A stretch of 64,000 nucleotides of DNA from Akkermansiaceae bacterium (GTDB taxonomy: Bacteria > Verrucomicrobiota > Verrucomicrobiia > Verrucomicrobiales > Akkermansiaceae), in the NCBI GenBank assembly GCA_903888515.1, contig CAISTY010000097.1, positions 1-64,000 of the forward strand, read 5' to 3'. Both the position numbers and the translations under genes were made by a program. A model generated the notes under the pieces. That model did not search any database. It saw only the letters and a program-made list of their open reading frames with translations, and had not been told where the DNA came from. Below are positions 59,489 through 64,000 of this stretch, in pieces. Position 1 is the stretch's first letter. Every line of letters starts with the position of its first letter.

Positions 59489-59601
59489 GGTCGGGGTTAC
59501 ATGCCCTCCAGGCGGGGCCAATCGGGAATGCGCGCAGGATGCGTGCTCCCACCTTGCCATCACCCGGTGCCTGCGCTACATTCCCGCCCGTGGCCGCGTT
59601 G
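59240..59601 (+). repeat. Pair of 49-bp direct repeats
   Basis: CTTGCCATCGCCCGGTGCTT... at 59240-59288 recurs as CTTGCCATCACCCGGTGCCT... at 59553-59601, with about seven differences; only the first 20 bases are quoted. The second copy lies just upstream of the octahaem protein gene, the first in the Uma2 remnant. Function unknown. Confidence 0.6.
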
Positions 59602-59631
59602 TGACAACCGGATTTCACCAACATTTTTGCC

Positions 59632-61899
59632 ATGCACGTCCCGTTCGCGAGCCTCATCCTGATAGTGCTGCTGCTGCCCGCCGCCTACGCGCAAACCACC
59701 GGCACCACGCCGGTCGTGGAAAAGCCGGGCACGCCGGCACCCAACATGCCGCCTGGCTACGCCGGTTCGGCCAGTTGCCGGAAATGTCACGAAAAGTTTT
59801 ACACGCTGTGGTCCTCCTCATTCCACGGCCTGGCCATGCAGCCGTACACCGATAAGCTGGCGCAAACCATGCTCACCCCGCAGTCGGCGGACATCATTGC
59901 GGGCCGCCATCGTTTCCGCGCCGATCTTCTAACGGGCGAGGTCATTGAACGCAGTGGCGATGGCGAGCGGCGGTACCGGATCACACAGACCACGGGCGGC
60001 AAGAATGTTTTTTATTTCCTGACCCCGCTGGAGCGCGGCTGGCTGCAGGTGTTGCCGGTGGCCTATGATGTCCGCCGCAAGGAATGGTTCGACACCACCG
60101 CCAGCGCGGTGCGGCATTTCGGCGACCGCCGCGACGAGGCATTATACTGGAAGGAACGCCAGTTGACCTTCAATACCTCATGCTTCAGTTGCCACGTCAG
60201 CCAACTAGCGAAAAACTACGACCTCAAATCCGATAGCTATCACACCACCTGGGCCGAGCCGGGCATCAATTGTGAAACCTGTCACGGCCCGTCGGCGGAT
60301 CACGTGCGGATGTTCCGCGATCTGCCCGCCAACCAGCCCGTACCAGCGGACATCAAGCTGATCGTGATGAAAAATCTCAGCATCGAGCAGCGCAACGCGA
60401 CGTGTGCCCCATGCCATGCCAGAATGTCACCGGTGACGAGCCAATTCTCACCGGGCGAACGCTACTTCGATCACTTCGATCTAACATGTTTTGAGAACGC
60501 GGATTTTTATCCCGATGGCCGCGATCTCGGCGAAAATTATACCTATACCCAGTGGCGGCTCAGCCCGTGCGTCAAGTCGGGCCAACTCGATTGCATCCAC
60601 TGCCACACCTCCAGCGGGCGTTACCGATTTAATGAGCCGGCCACCGCCAACAACGCCTGCCTGCCGTGCCATGAAAAACGCGTGAAAAACGCCGCCGCCC
60701 ACACCCATCACAAGGCGGCTACACCCGCCAGCCAGTGCGTCTCCTGCCACATGCCGATGACGGAATTCGCGCGGATGCGCCGCACCGATCATTCGATGCG
60801 CCCGCCAACCCCCGCGACCACCCTGGCCTACAAGTCACCCAATGCTTGCAACCTCTGCCACACCAAAAAGGACGCCGCGTGGGCCGACATGTCCGTGCGC
60901 AAATGGCAGTCCCGCGACTATCAGAAACCGGTGCTCGAACGCGCCGCCCTGATCGCAGCGGCACGCCATGGCGACTGGACGAAACTGCCGGCCATCCTCG
61001 CATATCTGGCAAGCCCCGAACGCGAGGAAATCCACACCGTTTCGCTAGTTAGATTGTTAGCCAACTGCCCCGCCGACGAAAAATGGCCGGTGCTGCACAA
61101 GCTGGCGGACGACGCGTCACCGCTGGTGCGGGCCGCCGTGGCCGAAGTGCTGGGCGCACGGCTGGACGCGGCCAATGCAGCCGCGCTGTTCAAGGGTGTC
61201 GGCGATGATTACCGGTTGGTGCGCGTGCGCGCCGCCTCAGCTCTGGCCGGCATCCCCGAAAACCAACTGCCCGAGGAGCACCGCCGCAGGGTGCGTGACG
61301 CGGTGGCCGAGTTGATGGACTCGATGAAGTCGCGCCCCGACGACATGGGGTCGCACTACAACCTCGGCAATTTCCACATGGCTCGCGGGCAAATGCTGCA
61401 GGCACTCAGCGCATTCGAGACCGCCACGCGCTTGCAGCCCGACGCCCTGCCACCCTATGTGAACGCCGCCCTCGCCTACAACGCGCTGGGACAAAACGAC
61501 AAGGCGGAAGCCAGCCTGCGCCGTGCCCTTGTTTTGGATCCCGCCAACGCCCCGGCCCAATTGAACCTCGGCATGTTGTTGGCCGAATTGGGTCGCATGG
61601 CCGACGCCGAACAAGCGTTCCGCGCCGCGTTCAAAGCCAACCCGAAATCCGCCCAGGCGGCATACAACCTCGGTGTGCTGTTAGCTAACGATCACCCCGC
61701 GGAAGCGCTCGATTGGTGCCGCCAGGCCGCCACTCTGGGCCAGGACAATCCGCAATACGGATATACCTATGCGTTTTACCTGCAACGTGCCGGCCAACCC
61801 GACCAGGCGCTGCAGGCGATTCGCACCGTGCGCAAGAACCACCCGACGCACGATGACAGCGCCCGCTTGGAACAATCACTGCTGCGGAAAAAAAAATAA
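59632..61899 (+). CDS. Octahaem c-type cytochrome with HEAT-like and TPR domains
   Basis: 755 residues with a signal peptide (ASLILIVLLLPAAYA). Eight CxxCH haem-attachment motifs are visible: CRKCH, CFSCH, CETCH, CAPCH, CIHCH, CLPCH, CVSCH and CNLCH. The first part resembles cytochrome c554-type multihaem proteins. It is followed by helical repeats (about 430-560, HEAT-like, LVRAAVAEVLGARL) and at least four TPR units (NLGNFHMARGQMLQALSAFE, ALGQNDKAEASLRRALVLDP, and so on). Periplasmic electron transfer combined with protein docking is inferred. No reductase partner is encoded nearby. thrS follows 137 bp downstream. Confidence 0.92.
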   Translation: MHVPFASLILIVLLLPAAYAQTTGTTPVVEKPGTPAPNMPPGYAGSASCRKCHEKFYTLWSSSFHGLAMQPYTDKLAQTMLTPQSADIIAGRHRFRADLLTGEVIERSGDGERRYRITQTTGGKNVFYFLTPLERGWLQVLPVAYDVRRKEWFDTTASAVRHFGDRRDEALYWKERQLTFNTSCFSCHVSQLAKNYDLKSDSYHTTWAEPGINCETCHGPSADHVRMFRDLPANQPVPADIKLIVMKNLSIEQRNATCAPCHARMSPVTSQFSPGERYFDHFDLTCFENADFYPDGRDLGENYTYTQWRLSPCVKSGQLDCIHCHTSSGRYRFNEPATANNACLPCHEKRVKNAAAHTHHKAATPASQCVSCHMPMTEFARMRRTDHSMRPPTPATTLAYKSPNACNLCHTKKDAAWADMSVRKWQSRDYQKPVLERAALIAAARHGDWTKLPAILAYLASPEREEIHTVSLVRLLANCPADEKWPVLHKLADDASPLVRAAVAEVLGARLDAANAAALFKGVGDDYRLVRVRAASALAGIPENQLPEEHRRRVRDAVAELMDSMKSRPDDMGSHYNLGNFHMARGQMLQALSAFETATRLQPDALPPYVNAALAYNALGQNDKAEASLRRALVLDPANAPAQLNLGMLLAELGRMADAEQAFRAAFKANPKSAQAAYNLGVLLANDHPAEALDWCRQAATLGQDNPQYGYTYAFYLQRAGQPDQALQAIRTVRKNHPTHDDSARLEQSLLRKKK

Positions 61900-62004
61900 G
61901 CCCGCAGGCCATCCCCCCGGCACCCGCATCCGCCTCATGGTTATAGCCTCCAGACGCGCCCAAGCGTGAGCCGCCATACCCACCCGATGATTTACCCCTT
62001 GAAC

Positions 62005-62024
62005 AAACCTGCCATCGCAGGTTT
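62005..62024 (+). promoter_or_regulatory. Hairpin in the thrS leader
   Basis: AAACCTGC and GCAGGTTT form a perfect 8-bp stem with a CATC loop, ending 12 bases before the thrS ATG. It is followed by a short T-run but lies too near the start to be only a terminator of the upstream gene. Position suggests it could mask the ribosome-binding site. No anticodon-like CGT loop, so the E. coli operator model does not carry over directly. Confidence 0.45.
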
Positions 62025-62036
62025 TCCTGTGCCCGC

Positions 62037-63911
62037 ATGAACGACCGCAAGACTCTCGATGAACGCCAGCAAATGACCGACTTGGAGCGCCTCCGCCACT
62101 CGTGCGCCCACGTCATGGCCACCGCCATCCTGCGCATTTGGCCGGATGCCCAGTTCGCCTACGGCCCGCCCATCGAATCCGGCTTCTATTACGACTTCGA
62201 CATGAAACACCGGATCTCCCCGGACGACTTCGAAAGAATCGAGGCCGAAATGCGGAAAATCGCCAAGGACAACCAGAAATTCGAGCGGCGAGCGCTGACA
62301 CGCGACGAAGCACAGGCGATGGCGCAGAGCGGTCGTCTCGGCGGACTGTCAGAGCGCCCCGGCAACCCGAGCCGCTTCAAGCTCGACCTCATCGAAAAAA
62401 TCCCGGAAGGCGAGGAAATCTCGTGCTTCCAAAACGGTGATTTCATCGACCTGTGCGCCGGCCCCCACGTCGGATTCACATCCAAATGCAAGAACGTGAA
62501 ACTCATGTCGGTGTCGTCCTCGTTCTATCTGGGAGATGAGTCGAAAGGCCAGCTCCAGCGACTCTACGGCACCGCCTTCGAAAGCAAGGAGTTGTTGGAA
62601 GAACACCTGATCCGTTTGGAGGAAGCAAAAAAGCGCGACCATCGGCGGCTTGGCCGGGAGCTCGGGTTGTTTCACATCGACGAGATGGTCGGCCAGGGGC
62701 TGGTGTTATGGAAACCGAAAGGCGCGCTGGTGCGCCGTGCGCTGCAGGATTTCATCACCGAGGAACTCGACAAACAGGGGTACTCGCAGGTTTTTACCCC
62801 GCACATCGGCAAGCTCGATCTCTATCGGACATCCGGCCACTTCCCCTACTATCAGGACAGCCAGTTCGCGGCCATCGCCGAGCGCGACGTGCTGGAGAAA
62901 CTCGCCGACGAGGACGCCAGTTGCGCCACCTTGATCAACGGCCTGGCGGATGGGACATTCGAGGGCTACCTGCTCAAGCCGATGAATTGCCCGCACCACA
63001 TCAGGATCTTCGCGAGCGACCCGCATTCCTACCGTGATCTGCCGGTTAGACTGGCCGAGTTCGGCACGGTCTACCGCTGGGAACAATCCGGCGAACTCGG
63101 CGGCATGACCCGGGTGCGCGGCTTCACCCAGGACGACGCGCATTTGTTCTGCACGCCCGATCAAGTGGCCGCCGAAGTCACCGGCTGTCTGGATCTGGTG
63201 AAAAAAGTGTTGGGCACGCTGGGCATGAACGATTACCGGGTACGCCTGTCACTGCGCGATGCGACGAGCGACAAATATGTCGGCTCCAGTGAAAACTGGG
63301 ACATGGCCGAATCCGCACTGCGCGAAGTAGTGCAAACACTCGGCGTCGAATACACCGAGGAGATCGGTGAGGCCGCGTTCTACGGGCCGAAAATCGACTT
63401 CGTCGTCAAGGACGTCATCGGCCGCGAATGGCAGCTCGGCACCGTGCAGGTGGACTACAATCTACCGGTTAGATTCGGCCTCAGTTATGTCGGGGCGGAC
63501 AACCAGCCGCACGTTCCGGTGATGATCCACCGCGCGCCATTCGGCTCGATGGAACGCTTCACCGGCCTGCTCATCGAACACTTCGAAGGCAAGTTCCCGA
63601 CCTGGCTCGCCCCGGAACAAGTCCGCGTCCTGCCAATCTCGGACAAAACCCTCGATACCGCCGAAGCCGCCGCCGCCCGCCTCGCCGACGCCGGCGTGCG
63701 CGTCACTGTGGACCGCGACTCGGACAAGATCGGCGCCAAAATCCGCCTCGCCCGCCTCGCCCGCGTCCCCTACATGCTTGTCATCGGCCAGCGCGAAGCG
63801 GAGGAAGGCACCGTCTCCGTGCGCCACCGCGACAAGGATGACATGGGGGCGATACCGCTGGAGGAATTCATATCTAACATCACGGAGGAAATCAAGAACC
63901 GGAGATTGTAG
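62037..63911 (+). CDS. thrS: Threonyl-tRNA synthetase without TGS domain
   Basis: 624 residues. The N2 editing domain starts almost at once (LERLRHSCAHVMATAILRIWP) with the editing-site CAGPH motif. The class II core has MNCPHH (zinc and motif), FGTVYRWEQSGELGGMTRVRGFTQDDAH (motif 2, cited as family block), VQVDYNLPVRFGLSY and the motif 3 HRAPFGSMERFTGLLIEHF, then the anticodon-binding domain to the stop. The usual N-terminal TGS domain of about 60 residues is missing, and the upstream frame closes at a TAG at 61944, so it is not simply mis-started. An acidic insert (LEKLADEDASCATLINGLAD) lies in the catalytic domain before MNCPHH. Charges tRNA-Thr in the cytoplasm. Confidence 0.95.
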   Translation: MNDRKTLDERQQMTDLERLRHSCAHVMATAILRIWPDAQFAYGPPIESGFYYDFDMKHRISPDDFERIEAEMRKIAKDNQKFERRALTRDEAQAMAQSGRLGGLSERPGNPSRFKLDLIEKIPEGEEISCFQNGDFIDLCAGPHVGFTSKCKNVKLMSVSSSFYLGDESKGQLQRLYGTAFESKELLEEHLIRLEEAKKRDHRRLGRELGLFHIDEMVGQGLVLWKPKGALVRRALQDFITEELDKQGYSQVFTPHIGKLDLYRTSGHFPYYQDSQFAAIAERDVLEKLADEDASCATLINGLADGTFEGYLLKPMNCPHHIRIFASDPHSYRDLPVRLAEFGTVYRWEQSGELGGMTRVRGFTQDDAHLFCTPDQVAAEVTGCLDLVKKVLGTLGMNDYRVRLSLRDATSDKYVGSSENWDMAESALREVVQTLGVEYTEEIGEAAFYGPKIDFVVKDVIGREWQLGTVQVDYNLPVRFGLSYVGADNQPHVPVMIHRAPFGSMERFTGLLIEHFEGKFPTWLAPEQVRVLPISDKTLDTAEAAAARLADAGVRVTVDRDSDKIGAKIRLARLARVPYMLVIGQREAEEGTVSVRHRDKDDMGAIPLEEFISNITEEIKNRRL

Positions 63912-64000
63912 GCCGCAGGCTGTGGACTGCGGTGAAGCGCGAAATCCTTGACATCGACGCTTACAGAGCGCCGCTAGAACACATCCCGGATACCTTGCGA
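63912..64000. other. Right edge, no gene recognised
   Basis: The last 89 bases contain no clear start or hairpin with a U-tract; infC, which often follows thrS, does not begin here. Confidence 0.4.

Noticed and set aside
1-64000. Frequent GTTAGA/TCTAAC hexamer, often with rare codons in GC-rich genes (for example 61047, 63047, 63469, 63874)
   Set aside because: A rough count over the window is about what base composition predicts for both strands, so no case for a signal sequence can be made from this window alone.
1-64000. tRNA, rRNA or riboswitch
   Set aside because: No cloverleaf, rRNA segment or recognisable riboswitch aptamer was seen in the gaps on either strand by eye; a covariance-model search was not possible.

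Overview
The window reads as chromosomal DNA of a Verrucomicrobiota bacterium (Verrucomicrobiae-like). The basis is family-level: a secreted Ig-like repeat protein ending in a DPDQDGLVNLAEYALGTDP-type module, an exosortase inside an exopolysaccharide locus, a Tat-exported Gfo/Idh/MocA protein beside a secreted SGNH hydrolase, and a multihaem-TPR protein. No rRNA or tRNA gene was seen, so the placement is an inference.

Layout: (1) 2-1288 (+), the 3' part of a secreted repeat protein. (2) 1319-49649, about 48 kb in which every recognisable gene lies on the minus strand: an exosortase-linked capsule/exopolysaccharide locus. It holds the initiating sugar-phosphate transferase, a WecG/TagA transferase, exosortase, Wzx flippase, O-antigen ligase/polymerase, a Wzz/BY-kinase-like protein, about six further glycosyltransferases, and deacetylases, acyltransferases, a sulfotransferase, a FemAB-like protein, SGNH hydrolases and a beta-helix protein. 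Nucleotide-sugar enzymes include a full candidate set for UDP-ManNAc3NAcA (WbpA, WbpB, WbpE, WbpD and a WecB/WbpI-type epimerase), WbpP for UDP-GalNAc(A), and a nucleotidyltransferase/4,6-dehydratase/reductase set for an NDP-6-deoxy sugar. An acyl ligase-ACP-PLP decarboxylase operon of the type known from exosortase A loci lies at 23.4-26.6 kb. (3) A divergent Wza-like export gene starts near 50.3 kb. (4) 51-64 kb carries unrelated genes: a PQQ-type propeller, a shortened cyanophycin-synthetase-like ATP-grasp protein, a GH13 enzyme, a Gfo/Idh/MocA protein, an SGNH hydrolase, an octahaem-HEAT-TPR protein and thrS.

The locus looks assembled in pieces. Its centre (about 11-32 kb) contains AT-richer genes, an IS3 transposase relic, gene fragments, a frameshifted glycosyltransferase and a duplicated glycosyltransferase-acyltransferase pair in which each copy has lost a different partner. 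Its flanks contain unusual intergenic elements: arrays of degenerate 7-bp (sometimes 8-bp) units that face each other as inverted arms around a core. The period is the same everywhere but the sequence changes with locus. In the 6-10 kb group the cores are REP-like palindromes, one of them split by a 279-bp palindromic MITE-like insertion. In the 33-37 kb group the elements fill three intergenic gaps completely. I regard these heptamer-arm elements as the least explained feature of the window.
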